Below are positions 47,679-55,731 of a stretch of 64,000 bases of DNA, one piece after another (the stretch's first letter is position 1; every line of letters starts with the position of its first letter). Made by a program: the position numbers and the translations under genes. Under the pieces are notes generated by a model, which made no database searches, had not been told where the DNA came from, and saw only the letters and a list, made by a program, of their open reading frames with translations. Location: NCBI RefSeq assembly GCF_018613325.1, contig NZ_JAGGQJ010000023.1, positions 124,001-188,000 of the forward strand. Reading direction: 5' to 3'. The stretch comes from Bacillus sp. ISL-34. Its GTDB lineage: Bacteria; Bacillota; Bacilli; Bacillales; DSM-1321.

Positions 47679-48517
47679 TCTTCATCAGCCTTCTTCTCAA
47701 GTAAATAACGATATTGATAGAACTTCTGGGCAAATTCACTGACATTCCGGGTCATTTGATAATTGGATCCAGCCCCGATGGCCATGCTGATGAACGGTAT
47801 GCCCCGTACCAGTTTTTTTCGGAAAACAGTAATGGATAATGCTTTCAACAGCTGCTTCAGCGGCTGTTCCATCCAGGTAGGGTTTGTCAGTTCTTCGATT
47901 CCTAAATAAAAATAGTCATCTTCTGCGGTCTGGACCTCGCGTATCAATTCTTCCCAGGCTATTCCTTGAAGCCTTTTTGGCATCGCTCCTGCATTGAATA
48001 CCTTAAGGGCCAGCATCATTTCAAACGGCGTATTCACCTCAACACCATAAGACATCGCAATCAGCTGTACGATCCTGACATTGATGACCGTCATGGCCGG
48101 AATATCGCTCCCTAGCAGAAGCAGGCCTCCTGATCCGCTCATCCCGCCTTGTACAAATGAATATAAGCGATGCTTGGCGATATGCTGATTGGCTATGTAA
48201 TTCAACTGATCGATCGATAAGTGATTCAAATCACTCAACGTTTCGATTTCTTCATTGAACACGCGCGCAGATGCTAAAATCCGCTCTCTTGCATCTATTT
48301 GAACTTGTGAGCTCTGAACCATGGCATGCAAATGAAAAAGCCAGGTATCAAGCTTTTCAAAAAACTGTTGTTGGACGTTTTCCGGAAGGAGGGCAAACCC
48401 CTGCTCCAACCATTTATCATACAATGCAGCAAGGTCCGTTGGCTCATATTGATAAAGTTTGTCCTGCCATTCACTAATTTCATTCCAAATTTTCATTTCA
48501 CGGTTCGTGAATTCCAT
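47675..48517 (-). CDS. EcsC-family protein
   Basis: A 280-residue protein of the EcsC family (PF12787). The family-typical glycine-rich segment FVQGGMSGSGGLLLLGSDIPAMTVINVRIVQLIAMSYG (about residues 130-170) could associate with membranes; family function is not established. AGGAGGCTTGATGC precedes the ATG. Unlike B. subtilis ecsC it is not beside the ecsAB ABC transporter, but is translationally coupled to moaB. A link to molybdenum cofactor metabolism would be a guess. Confidence 0.78.
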   Translation of the reverse strand: MEFTNREMKIWNEISEWQDKLYQYEPTDLAALYDKWLEQGFALLPENVQQQFFEKLDTWLFHLHAMVQSSQVQIDARERILASARVFNEEIETLSDLNHLSIDQLNYIANQHIAKHRLYSFVQGGMSGSGGLLLLGSDIPAMTVINVRIVQLIAMSYGVEVNTPFEMMLALKVFNAGAMPKRLQGIAWEELIREVQTAEDDYFYLGIEELTNPTWMEQPLKQLLKALSITVFRKKLVRGIPFISMAIGAGSNYQMTRNVSEFAQKFYQYRYLLEKKADEE

Positions 48518-48674
48518 GCATCAAGCCTCCTATGTACAGAATTGGTGGATTCTCCCTTAAGTATACCATAGAGGGAAGCCTTTCAGAGAACGGTGATGGG
48601 AATCCAGTGTTAATGGGGATGGGCCGCATGGACATAAACTCCATAAGGAGGCGGTTTCCGAGGGTGAAATTTCA

Positions 48675-48705
48675 TGGTAAAGACCCCTTACCAGAGTGAT
48701 AAGGG
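48675..48705 (-). terminator. Weak terminator-like hairpin downstream of ackA
   Basis: CCCCTTA pairs with TAAGGGG, extended by GA/TC. Only TTTACC follows on the minus strand. It lies 24 bases after the ackA stop. Confidence 0.5.
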
Positions 48706-48728
48706 GATCATTATAAAAAAACAGGAAG

Positions 48729-49934
48729 TCATGTTTTCCAAGTTTCGCTCAAAGCTATTTTCATGGTATCCCTGACAATCATGATTTCTTCGTTAGTGGG
48801 GATGACCATGACTTTTACAGGGGAATAGGGTGCATTGATGAACGCTTCTTTACCCGAGGTGCGATTGAGATCCTTATCCCAATATACCCCCATGAATTCA
48901 AGTCCCTCCAAGATTCGCCCCCTAATGGTTTGACTGTTTTCACCGATGCCCGCTGTAAAAATGATGCCATCCACACCTCCCATTTTAGCTGAATAGGAGC
49001 CAATGTACTTGTGAATTCTGTCTGCGAATACTTTAAGTGCGAGTTCAGCCCGCTCATTGTCTTTATCCGCTTCAACTTGAATATCGCGCAGGTCACTGGA
49101 AAAACCGGAAAGGGCCAGCATGCCGCTTTTCTTATTCAGGACATCCAGAACTTCATCTGCTGTTTTACCCGTCTTCTCCATGATATAAGGAATCAATGCA
49201 GGGTCGATGTTCCCTGAACGCGTTCCCATAGTAACACCGGCCAATGGCGTAAATCCCATTGAAGTATCAATTGATTTGCCGCCCTTTATGGCCGTGATGC
49301 TTGCACCATTCCCTAAATGGCACGATATCAATCGAAGCTGTTCAATTGGGCGGCCAATCATTTCGGCTGCCCTCTGTGATACATATTTATGTGAAGTACC
49401 ATGAAACCCATACTTCCTTATTCCGTATTTTTCATAATATTCAAGAGGTAAGCTGTACAAATAGGAACCTGCTGCCATCGTTTGATGGAAGGCAGTGTCG
49501 AATACCGCAACCGCCGGCACATCATCAAGTGCTTGCCTGAAGGCTTTGATCCCGGTGATATTGGCGGGATTATGAAGGGGCGCCAACTCGGAAAGCTTTT
49601 CGATTTCCGCTATTACATCCTCCGTAATCAAGACCGATTCGCTGAATACCTCACCTCCATGCACCACCCGATGCCCTACGCCATCTATCTCTTCAAAGGA
49701 GCCAATGATGCGATGGTCAATCAGCTTTTCCAATAAAAGCCCTACAGCCACTTCATGATTGGGTATATCCATCGTTTCAGAAACCTTTTCGCCTTCGACG
49801 CTTAAAGTAAATGCGGAATTTTTCAAGCCTATTCTTTCTACAAGACCTTTTGTAATTACTTTTTCACTTGGCATCTCAAAAAGCTGAAACTTCAATGAAG
49901 AGCTGCCCGCATTAATAGCCATGATTTTTGACAT
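48729..49934 (-). CDS. ackA: Acetate kinase AckA
   Basis: It interconverts acetyl phosphate and acetate with ATP. The protein has 401 residues of the ASKHA fold: [12 protein letters not shown] at the N-terminus, [21 protein letters not shown] with the [17 protein letters not shown] block, and [12 protein letters not shown] near the end. Catalytic His and Arg lie in these blocks. AAAAGGAGCAGG precedes the ATG. In B. subtilis it is activated by CcpA on glucose overflow; a canonical cre was not found here, though a 15-base near-palindrome overlaps the -35. Confidence 0.96.
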   Translation of the reverse strand: MSKIMAINAGSSSLKFQLFEMPSEKVITKGLVERIGLKNSAFTLSVEGEKVSETMDIPNHEVAVGLLLEKLIDHRIIGSFEEIDGVGHRVVHGGEVFSESVLITEDVIAEIEKLSELAPLHNPANITGIKAFRQALDDVPAVAVFDTAFHQTMAAGSYLYSLPLEYYEKYGIRKYGFHGTSHKYVSQRAAEMIGRPIEQLRLISCHLGNGASITAIKGGKSIDTSMGFTPLAGVTMGTRSGNIDPALIPYIMEKTGKTADEVLDVLNKKSGMLALSGFSSDLRDIQVEADKDNERAELALKVFADRIHKYIGSYSAKMGGVDGIIFTAGIGENSQTIRGRILEGLEFMGVYWDKDLNRTSGKEAFINAPYSPVKVMVIPTNEEIMIVRDTMKIALSETWKT

Positions 49935-49991
49935 CCATCCTGCTCCTTTTCTCTAAGCTAGTTCTTCCAATGTTATCTCAACGAAACGTGC

Positions 49992-50019
49992 AGTATATTG
50001 TACAATCTTATCATGACAA
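49992..50019 (-). promoter_or_regulatory. Sigma-A promoter of ackA
   Basis: Minus-strand TTGTCA (50014-50019) and TATACT (49992-49997) are separated by 16 bases. TGAATCCGCTTGTCA overlaps the -35 and resembles a cre with one extra base; whether CcpA binds is unclear. Confidence 0.7.
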
Positions 50020-50068
50020 GCGGATTCAACCAAATATTAATGAATAATTGCAAATAATCACTCTCAAA

Positions 50069-50106
50069 TAAAAAAAAGAAAGCCAATGCCTGGGGCATCA
50101 GCTTTC
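50069..50106 (-). terminator. Terminator after ytxK
   Basis: GAAAGC, ATGCC, GGCAT and GCTTTC form a long stem with small internal TG mismatches and a 3-base loop, followed by eight T on the minus strand, six bases after the ytxK stop. Confidence 0.88.
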
Positions 50107-50111
50107 ATTGA

Positions 50112-51098
50112 CTATTTTTCCTCTTTAAACCAATCGTCCATCTGTTGCATGACAGACCTGGTCGCTTCGAAATCCGACAGCTTCGGAAGTTGTACGAGCA
50201 ACGCCTTCTTCGGTGCTTCGATACCCTCTTTTTTCTTTTGAAGGATCAAGATGCTTTTCGCAGCCGCTTCACTCTTAAACATGGAGAGCGGCAATTGCAC
50301 CATCCCTTGGATATGTGTATGCTTCTTCAGGAAATCATTGAGTTTCGGCGCTTCCTCCGAGACGAACAGGTTATTCGGGACAATGAAGAATAGATGTCCG
50401 CCATCCTTCGTGTGTTTAACACTTTGTTCAATAAACAAATGGTGTGCAAACGAATGTCCCTTATCGGCCTTCAATTCATATTCAGCTGCACGCACATCAT
50501 TCGGGTAATAACCAATCGGCAAATCACTGACCACAACATCTGAAGGATCGATGAATAGCGGCTCCAGGCTGTCCTGATTGAAAAATTGCAGCGGGTGTTC
50601 TTGCAGGTTGGCACCTGCATAAGCAAGCCTGATCAAGGTTTCATCAATCTCGACACCATATGAAGCGATGTTTTTATCAGTAAGTTGATTCAAGATCGCA
50701 AATAGTAAGTTCCCTGTTCCGATGGCTGGATCGAGCATGACTATCTCTTTTTGATCCTTGGTGAATTTACCGACTAAATAGCTGACGAACATGCCGACTG
50801 CATCAGGTGTCATCTGATGATTCGGCTGAACGCTCTGCTGCATGCCTTTTAAAATGGCAAGCTGGTACGCTTTACGGATTGCTTCCTTTTCATATTTCTC
50901 GGGTGAAAAATCTGCATAATGCTTCACTAACCTTTTCTTCGATACTTCACTGATTTCCTCCTGCAGGACTTTCCCTTCGAAGAAATTCTCTCCCGTTTCA
51001 CCTAAGGCATCCAGATACGTACATGATAGTTCACTTTGCAATATTTGGGCTGTTTCATCAAATTCATAAAATAATTGTTCAACTGGGGTAGACTTCAC
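50112..51098 (-). CDS. ytxK: YtxK, HsdM-like DNA/RNA methyltransferase-fold protein
   Basis: A 328-residue class I SAM-dependent methyltransferase-fold protein. The SAM loop LDPAIGTGNLLFAI is intact (about residues 125-140). The expected amino-methyltransferase motif IV, normally (N/D)PPY, reads SDLPIGYYPND. The N-terminal helical domain is like HsdM or TaqI enzymes. No restriction enzyme or specificity subunit is nearby. In B. subtilis ytxK lies next to tpx and ackA and is reported to lack a clear restriction role; here it also lies between ackA and tpx. The start is GTG behind AGGAGGAATTAATAA. Confidence 0.85.
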   Translation of the reverse strand: MKSTPVEQLFYEFDETAQILQSELSCTYLDALGETGENFFEGKVLQEEISEVSKKRLVKHYADFSPEKYEKEAIRKAYQLAILKGMQQSVQPNHQMTPDAVGMFVSYLVGKFTKDQKEIVMLDPAIGTGNLLFAILNQLTDKNIASYGVEIDETLIRLAYAGANLQEHPLQFFNQDSLEPLFIDPSDVVVSDLPIGYYPNDVRAAEYELKADKGHSFAHHLFIEQSVKHTKDGGHLFFIVPNNLFVSEEAPKLNDFLKKHTHIQGMVQLPLSMFKSEAAAKSILILQKKKEGIEAPKKALLVQLPKLSDFEATRSVMQQMDDWFKEEK

Positions 51099-51225
51099 TT
51101 ATTAATTCCTCCTGTTTGCTTCTGTCCCTATTTTAAAGGTAAGAAGAAAGAGATACAAGCCGTACGTCCTGCTTATCATTCTTCGTTTGTTTTGCGTACT
51201 GTTTTCCGATTTGAAAGCCGCATAT

Positions 51226-51254
51226 ATTGAACTCGCGCAGAACCCTTTTGTCAA
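51226..51254 (-). promoter_or_regulatory. Candidate ytxK promoter
   Basis: Minus-strand TTGACA (51249-51254) is a perfect -35; TTCAAT lies 17 bases on (51226-51231), with an alternative TATATG close by. The remainder of 51099-51468 has no gene I can support. Confidence 0.5.
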
Positions 51255-51468
51255 CATTTTTAACCATGAGACATTAATAGGGTAAATGCACCCAGTCCAG
51301 GCCTTTTGAGCAGATCCGGTTAGCTTTATTTTTCCCTCATTATCCATGAATGTCCGACTTGTCTGTTGAACTTGGCTCAAAATACTGGGTTGTTGCCCTG
51401 CATTTTTTATTAATTGGATAGGCTCAATGAATGCCCAAACAGAATACCATGCATGAGGTGGTGATTAT

Positions 51469-51825
51469 ATGGATAATCAATATCAAAACTATCATGGGCA
51501 GGTTAATCCAATAAACCAGCAACATGATATACAGTCAGCAGATGAACTTAACAGGCAACAACATGGTATACAGTCAGCAGATGAATTTAACAGGCAACAA
51601 CAAGGGTTTCAACAAGGGTTTCGTCAAGGGTATCGTCAAGGGTATCGTCAAGGGTATAGAGATGGATATCGAGCAGGGCAACAAGCGGGGTTTTATCCAG
51701 GACCTCATCAAAGACAAATGCCGTCGTGGCCTAACGAAATTGACATAAAAGTTGGTACACCCAATGGTCAAGAGTGGTCTGGCAAGATTATTTTACCACT
51801 AAATGGCCCGACTTTAGAGCCTTAA
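51469..51825 (+). CDS. Repeat-rich Gln/Arg/Tyr protein of unknown function
   Basis: A 118-residue protein built from repeats. Residues 18-43 are two copies of a 13-residue unit (QHDIQSADELNRQ and QHGIQSADEFNRQ) encoded by two 39-base direct repeats (51520-51597). Residues 44-75 are eight tandem four-residue units of the type QQGF, RQGY, RDGY encoded by 12-base repeats (51598-51693). A non-repetitive C-terminal part (PNEIDIKVGTPNGQEWSGKIILPLNG) follows. There is no signal peptide. GGTGGTGATT precedes the ATG. Spore coat or exosporium proteins sometimes have such Tyr/Gly/Arg repeats; this is only a resemblance. Confidence 0.75.
   Translation: MDNQYQNYHGQVNPINQQHDIQSADELNRQQHGIQSADEFNRQQQGFQQGFRQGYRQGYRQGYRDGYRAGQQAGFYPGPHQRQMPSWPNEIDIKVGTPNGQEWSGKIILPLNGPTLEP
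51520..51597 (+). repeat. Two 39-base direct repeats inside the repeat protein gene
   Basis: Bases 51520-51558 and 51559-51597 are identical except for two substitutions (A to G and C to T), both consistent with a recent in-frame duplication. Confidence 0.95.
51598..51693 (+). repeat. Eight 12-base tandem units inside the repeat protein gene
   Basis: Two copies of CAACAAGGGTTT, three of CGTCAAGGGTAT and three more divergent units. Copy number changes of 12 bases keep the reading frame, so this is a candidate phase-neutral variable tract. Confidence 0.95.
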
Positions 51826-51945
51826 CTAAATCGAGCATATATAAATGAACTCGTCAAAAATTATAAAAACCAGTGTATTAGAAACGAACGCCCCTGTCCA
51901 CCTCAACGACAAGGTGTTTATCAACAAGAAAATCAACATTAAAAC

Positions 51946-51976
51946 AAAAAACCGGGCACATTGTGCCCGGTTTCTT
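51946..51976. terminator. Bidirectional terminator between repeat protein and tpx
   Basis: A perfect 11-bp stem AAACCGGGCAC/GTGCCCGGTTT with a 3-base loop. On the minus strand six T and TGTTTT follow, ending tpx; the plus-strand tail is weaker. Confidence 0.88.
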
Positions 51977-51988
51977 AGAATTCGCATC

Positions 51989-52489
51989 TTATTTTGCCGC
52001 TTTAGCCGCTTCGATTGCACCTTCGTAATTTGGATGGTTAGTACCTTCACTCACATATTCTACATATGTGATTTCATCAGAGCTGTTCACTACGAATACA
52101 GAGCGAGCCAATAGACGAAGTTCCTGCATGACGACACCATATGCTTCACCGAATGAAAGGTCACGGTGATCGGAAAGAACTTGAACATTGTCCAAGCCGC
52201 TGGCAGCACACCAGCGTTTTTGCGCGAAAGGAAGATCGTTACTGATCGTCAGTACTTTCACATTATCCAATTTTGCCGCTTCTTCATTGAATTTACGTGT
52301 CTGTGCATCACATACACCTGTATCCACGGATGGAACCACGCTGATAATGCGGACAGAACCTTTGGAGTCGCTTAATGTAACCGGTGATAAGTCATTAGCC
52401 AATACCGTAAAATCAGGTGCTTTGTCCCCAACTTTTAGTTCTTGTCCCACTAAAGTGATCGGGTTGTTTTTAAATGTAACTGAAGCCAT
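51989..52489 (-). CDS. tpx: Thiol peroxidase Tpx
   Basis: An atypical 2-Cys peroxiredoxin that reduces peroxides through thioredoxin. The protein has 166 residues. The peroxidatic cysteine is in the signature [16 protein letters not shown] (near residue 60), and the resolving cysteine is in KRWCAASGL (near 94). [11 protein letters not shown] is the usual N-terminal strand. GGGAGGAATTATTA precedes the ATG. It is transcribed alone between terminators in this arrangement, near ytxK as in B. subtilis. Confidence 0.97.
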   Translation of the reverse strand: MASVTFKNNPITLVGQELKVGDKAPDFTVLANDLSPVTLSDSKGSVRIISVVPSVDTGVCDAQTRKFNEEAAKLDNVKVLTISNDLPFAQKRWCAASGLDNVQVLSDHRDLSFGEAYGVVMQELRLLARSVFVVNSSDEITYVEYVSEGTNHPNYEGAIEAAKAAK

Positions 52490-52631
52490 TAATAATTCCT
52501 CCCTTTTCTGCTATATGTACAAGCATAATGATATTTGTTTTGCCGGAATTTTGCAATTAATTGAATTGGGAAATGTGAATGGTGATTGCACATGACATCC
52601 AGACCTTTAAAGGTGTAATGGCAGATTGCAG

Positions 52632-52659
52632 CAAAAATAAAACTCGGCGGATGCCGAGT
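52632..52659 (-). terminator. Terminator after ytfJ
   Basis: A perfect stem ACTCGGC/GCCGAGT with a 4-base loop, followed on the minus strand by TTTATTTTTGC, immediately after the ytfJ stop. Confidence 0.85.
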
Positions 52660-52663
52660 CGCG

Positions 52664-53164
52664 TTAGAAATCTATATCCATTTTAGGTTCTTGGTACCTT
52701 CTTGCAGTTGGTTGACTGCCGCCTTGATTACCGCCTTGATTACTGCCTTGATTACTGCCTTGCTTTTGATTATTGTCTTTCTTGGATAGCATGGACTGAA
52801 TTTTATCGACGACTTGAGGAGCTAAATCCATCATTTTTTCGAGAAGATGCGTCCCTTCATCCAGATGAATCATTTTCACCCCATGGGAACCAACAATCAA
52901 AAAGGCAATTGGTGTTATGGAAACCCCGCCGCCGCTACCGCCGCCAAAAGGCTGCTTGGAATCGCCTTGCTGTCCTTGATGGTTTCCATCCATCACAAAT
53001 TCGCTGCCACCGGCTGCAAAACCAAATCCCACTTTGGATACGGTTAAAATGACACTGCCATCCGGAGTTTCCACCGGATCCCCGATGATCGTGTTCACAT
53101 CGACCATTTCTTTCAGATTTTCCATCGCTTCTTTCATTAAACCTTGGATCGGATGATCTGACAT
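52664..53164 (-). CDS. ytfJ: Sporulation protein YtfJ
   Basis: A 166-residue member of the GerW/YtfJ family, associated with spore formation or germination in Bacilli. Conserved core: HPIQGLMKEAMENLKEMVDVNTIIGDPVETPDGSVI and the glycine-rich segment PFGGGSGGGVSITPIAFLI. The C-terminus (about 135-166) is low-complexity, with tandem NQG units encoded by 12-base repeats, and then KMDIDF. It follows ytfI by 15 bases and is probably cotranscribed with it. Function at the molecular level is not established. Confidence 0.88.
   Translation of the reverse strand: MSDHPIQGLMKEAMENLKEMVDVNTIIGDPVETPDGSVILTVSKVGFGFAAGGSEFVMDGNHQGQQGDSKQPFGGGSGGGVSITPIAFLIVGSHGVKMIHLDEGTHLLEKMMDLAPQVVDKIQSMLSKKDNNQKQGSNQGSNQGGNQGGSQPTARRYQEPKMDIDF
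52722..52762 (-). repeat. 12-base tandem repeats in the ytfJ tail
   Basis: On the plus strand CTTGATTACCGC and CTTGATTACTGC units run head to tail about three to four times. They encode repeated S/G-N-Q-G in the YtfJ tail and are an in-frame, potentially length-variable tract. Confidence 0.85.
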
Positions 53165-53179
53165 TTAAATTCCTCCACT

Positions 53180-53872
53180 CTAGAACGATTGTTTATTGGA
53201 ATCACCTAATAGCTTCGCTAATTTCCTGGACTTGAAATGCGGCTTTCCGCCTTTCCAATAACGAAGCAGTTTTATTCCAGTCACCATAGCCTGCCCGATT
53301 CTAAATTGTAATATGCAGGAAATCGACGTGTTTGCCTGCCATCTCTGAAAGTCGGGTGTAATGGAATAGGAGGGCATGATCCGGAAGTTGAAATAGGTTG
53401 TCAGCAAACCGATGATTGAACCTTTAAGTGCCCAGCATGCTCCAGTTAAAACACCGGTGTGTGCAGCGTTTTTAGTACCGACCATACTGTGCCAGGTGAA
53501 TTTTTTGACTTGGACTTTCCCTGCGAATTGACGGACGATCCTATGAAATCCGATTATATGCTGAAGCATCTCCAGAATGTCTGCGAATCCGTCACGCAAA
53601 TCTTCGGCTGTGATTTTTTTCTTTTCTTCCTTATCGGTTTTCCCGTTCATTTCTTGTTCTTCCTTTACTACTATAGTTGCCGAGTCATCTTCTTTTTTCA
53701 TGACCGGAACCTTGAATGTATAATGAAAAAGTCCATACCAAGCTGATAATTTAATAAGTATTTGGTCATTCGTTTGGACACGTTTGTAGTCGATGTACAT
53801 TCTTACTTTAGTGAAAACAACAATAAGCAATACAAAAATGAGGATACCTATAATCAAAAAAAGCCACTTCAT
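53180..53872 (-). CDS. ytfI: DUF2953 membrane protein YtfI
   Basis: A 230-residue protein with one N-terminal transmembrane helix (MKWLFLIIGILIFVLLIVVF) and a soluble rest containing AWYGLFHYTFKVPV and TWHSMVGTKNAAHTGVLTGACWALKGSIIG, as in the DUF2953 family. It precedes ytfJ by 15 bases; DUF2953 and YtfJ proteins occur together in spore formers. The function is unknown. AGGGGTGTGGGTGC precedes the ATG. Confidence 0.88.
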   Translation of the reverse strand: MKWLFLIIGILIFVLLIVVFTKVRMYIDYKRVQTNDQILIKLSAWYGLFHYTFKVPVMKKEDDSATIVVKEEQEMNGKTDKEEKKKITAEDLRDGFADILEMLQHIIGFHRIVRQFAGKVQVKKFTWHSMVGTKNAAHTGVLTGACWALKGSIIGLLTTYFNFRIMPSYSITPDFQRWQANTSISCILQFRIGQAMVTGIKLLRYWKGGKPHFKSRKLAKLLGDSNKQSF

Positions 53873-53910
53873 GCACCCACACCCCTTCAGCCTATCATTA
53901 TCGGCATATG

Positions 53911-53957
53911 CAAAAAAAATAAACCTGCAAAAGCGAAAATCACGCTCTTACAGATTT
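53911..53957 (-). terminator. Terminator after yteJ
   Basis: A 15-bp stem with several G-U pairs (AAATCTGTAAGAGCG with CGCTTTTGCAGGTTT) is followed on the minus strand by eight T. It separates sppA-yteJ from ytfI-ytfJ. Confidence 0.8.
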
Positions 53958-53971
53958 ATGAATGGAAGAAA

Positions 53972-54511
53972 TCATCTTCTGATCAACACAACGCCCGTGT
54001 CTGCAAAGACATCATGCAAAGCCTGTTTCTTCGGTAATAGACCCGCCAAGAGATAGCCAATCCAAGTGACTTTTGAAATATAGCGGCCAATCAGCTCCCT
54101 GAACAATATCGTACCCCATGAAATGGTTTTTTTCTCTTCCTTCAATGCAACGACTTTCAGTCCAAAAATCATTTTACCAAGGGTTTGGTTCAAGAATTTG
54201 GTCATCAAAACAAAGTATAAGAAGAATACGCCCCCTGTTAAGAAGCCCTCTGCGGAAAACCAGAGATCATCTGTCCCTTCATAAAACTTGAAGATGGGAT
54301 GAATCAAAATCCGGTTCAAACTTCCGATAACCAATAGATCGGCTAAATAGGCCCAAAACCTCATCCAAAAACCGGCAAAATGCACTTTCTTGACTCCGTC
54401 ATCATCCACTGCCTTCCTGGCTGGTGTAAATTCCTGTTGAACGGGAACTACTTGATCTGCCATTAGATTGGATGAAGCGATTTGTTCATTGTTTTCATTT
54501 CGTTCCGTCAT
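53972..54511 (-). CDS. yteJ: RDD-family membrane protein YteJ
   Basis: A 179-residue RDD-domain protein with about three transmembrane segments. The family motif appears as FWMRFWAYLADLLVIG, where R, A and D occupy RDD-type positions. In B. subtilis YteJ works with SppA, and the pair protects against lantibiotics, with YteJ inhibiting SppA; the sppA-yteJ order and tight spacing are preserved here. A cytoplasmic Pro/Val-rich stretch lies in the first 40 residues. Confidence 0.88.
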   Translation of the reverse strand: MTERNENNEQIASSNLMADQVVPVQQEFTPARKAVDDDGVKKVHFAGFWMRFWAYLADLLVIGSLNRILIHPIFKFYEGTDDLWFSAEGFLTGGVFFLYFVLMTKFLNQTLGKMIFGLKVVALKEEKKTISWGTILFRELIGRYISKVTWIGYLLAGLLPKKQALHDVFADTGVVLIRR

Positions 54512-54523
54512 CCTTCAGCCCCC

Positions 54524-55525
54524 CTATTCCGCATACAAATACATTAAGCGTGGAGAATTTGAAGAGGAAAGGATTTTTGTCAAGACTGCCGTTTCCACAT
54601 CACTTCCCAACATTTTTTGCGCACCCATACTGAATAATGAACCGAATCCTGCCTCATCTGTATAACGGATAACTTGAGCATCCTCTTTACCGATATCCGT
54701 TTTCATCGCTGCAATTACATCATCCAAATGGCCAAAATCATCGATTAGATGGTTTTCTTTTGCCTGACGTCCATCATAAATGCGGCCATCGGCGATTTCC
54801 CTTACTTCCTTCTCTGACATACCGCGTCCGTCAGCAATGATTTTTACAAATTGATCATAAGAATTATCGATCATGTCTTGGAGTATTTCACGTTCTTCAC
54901 CAGTCATTTCCCGGGTTGGACTCATAATATCTTTGTGTGGCCCGCTTTTGATGGTTTCGAACTCAACACCATACTTCTTGGCCAACTTCTCGTAATTATA
55001 CCCCTGCATGATGACACCAAGTGAACCGGTCATCGTTTCCGGGCTAGCATAAATCTTATCGGCTGGTGCGGAAATATAATATCCGCCTGAAGCCGCCATT
55101 GACCCCATTGATACATAGACAGGTTTTTTCACTTTCTTGATATCAAGGATCTTTTCATATATCTCTGCACTTTCGACGACACCGCCGCCTGGAGAATTCA
55201 CCCGAAGGATGATTCCTTTGATATCATCATTTTCCTCAGCCATCTTCAGCTTATCCATGAAGGCACGGTGATTATATGTTGCCGAACTAAGTAATGAGGC
55301 TTCTCCTGTATCTTGAATCGTGCCCTCTACATCAAATACGGCAATAACATTAGTGAAATCATCGCCTTCTATGACTTCCTCGTAAAATGCACTTTCTGAA
55401 GCAAATAATTCATCAATGATATTTTCCGTATCCGCTGTAAATAGAGTGGTAGCCGCACCTACAGCAATAGAGACAAAAAATAAAACGGCTGCGATTCCAA
55501 GTGCCGCCCAACGCTTTCCATTCAT
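54524..55525 (-). CDS. sppA: Signal peptide peptidase SppA
   Basis: A membrane-anchored serine peptidase (333 residues) that degrades cleaved signal peptides. An N-terminal helix (about 7-28) anchors it. The catalytic Ser lies in SMAASGGYYISAPAD and the general-base Lys in EFETIKSGPHKDIMSP, giving a Ser-Lys dyad. LRVNSPGGGVVES forms the oxyanion region. AGGGGGAAAACAG precedes the ATG. It is first gene of sppA-yteJ and divergent from the NAD kinase. Confidence 0.95.
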   Translation of the reverse strand: MNGKRWAALGIAAVLFFVSIAVGAATTLFTADTENIIDELFASESAFYEEVIEGDDFTNVIAVFDVEGTIQDTGEASLLSSATYNHRAFMDKLKMAEENDDIKGIILRVNSPGGGVVESAEIYEKILDIKKVKKPVYVSMGSMAASGGYYISAPADKIYASPETMTGSLGVIMQGYNYEKLAKKYGVEFETIKSGPHKDIMSPTREMTGEEREILQDMIDNSYDQFVKIIADGRGMSEKEVREIADGRIYDGRQAKENHLIDDFGHLDDVIAAMKTDIGKEDAQVIRYTDEAGFGSLFSMGAQKMLGSDVETAVLTKILSSSNSPRLMYLYAE

Positions 55526-55731
55526 CTGTTTTCCCCCTTAAATATATGTATCCTTCTTACCATACGAACTAATAACAAAAATGTTTCATTCCATGATAAA
55601 CTAAGACATATAAAATTGTAGCAAAGAATCCTCTAATTGGAAATGGATTGGTGCATTTTGCACAATTTGTATTTATCGTAAACAGGATAAAGAAAGCCCT
55701 TTCATCACCATACATACTAGGAGGGATCATG

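Noticed and set aside
50005..50025. cre site for CcpA at ackA
   Set aside because: TGAATCCGCTTGTCA has one extra base relative to the consensus and overlaps the -35, unlike the upstream activating cre of B. subtilis ackA.
50112..51098. Possible restriction-modification or defence island at ytxK
   Set aside because: Only the methyltransferase-like gene is present; no restriction, specificity, helicase or toxin gene lies around it, and ytxK is a conserved neighbour of ackA and tpx.
51102..51380. 92-codon minus-strand ORF upstream of ytxK
   Set aside because: No ribosome site, no recognisable domain, and it covers the likely ytxK promoter.
51598..51693. Short tandem repeats considered as a CRISPR array
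   Set aside because: Units of 12 bases are directly adjacent without spacers and lie inside a coding frame; no cas gene is nearby.
51845..52114. 89-codon plus-strand ORF after the repeat protein
   Set aside because: It runs through a strong terminator and antisense into tpx, with no ribosome site before its ATG.
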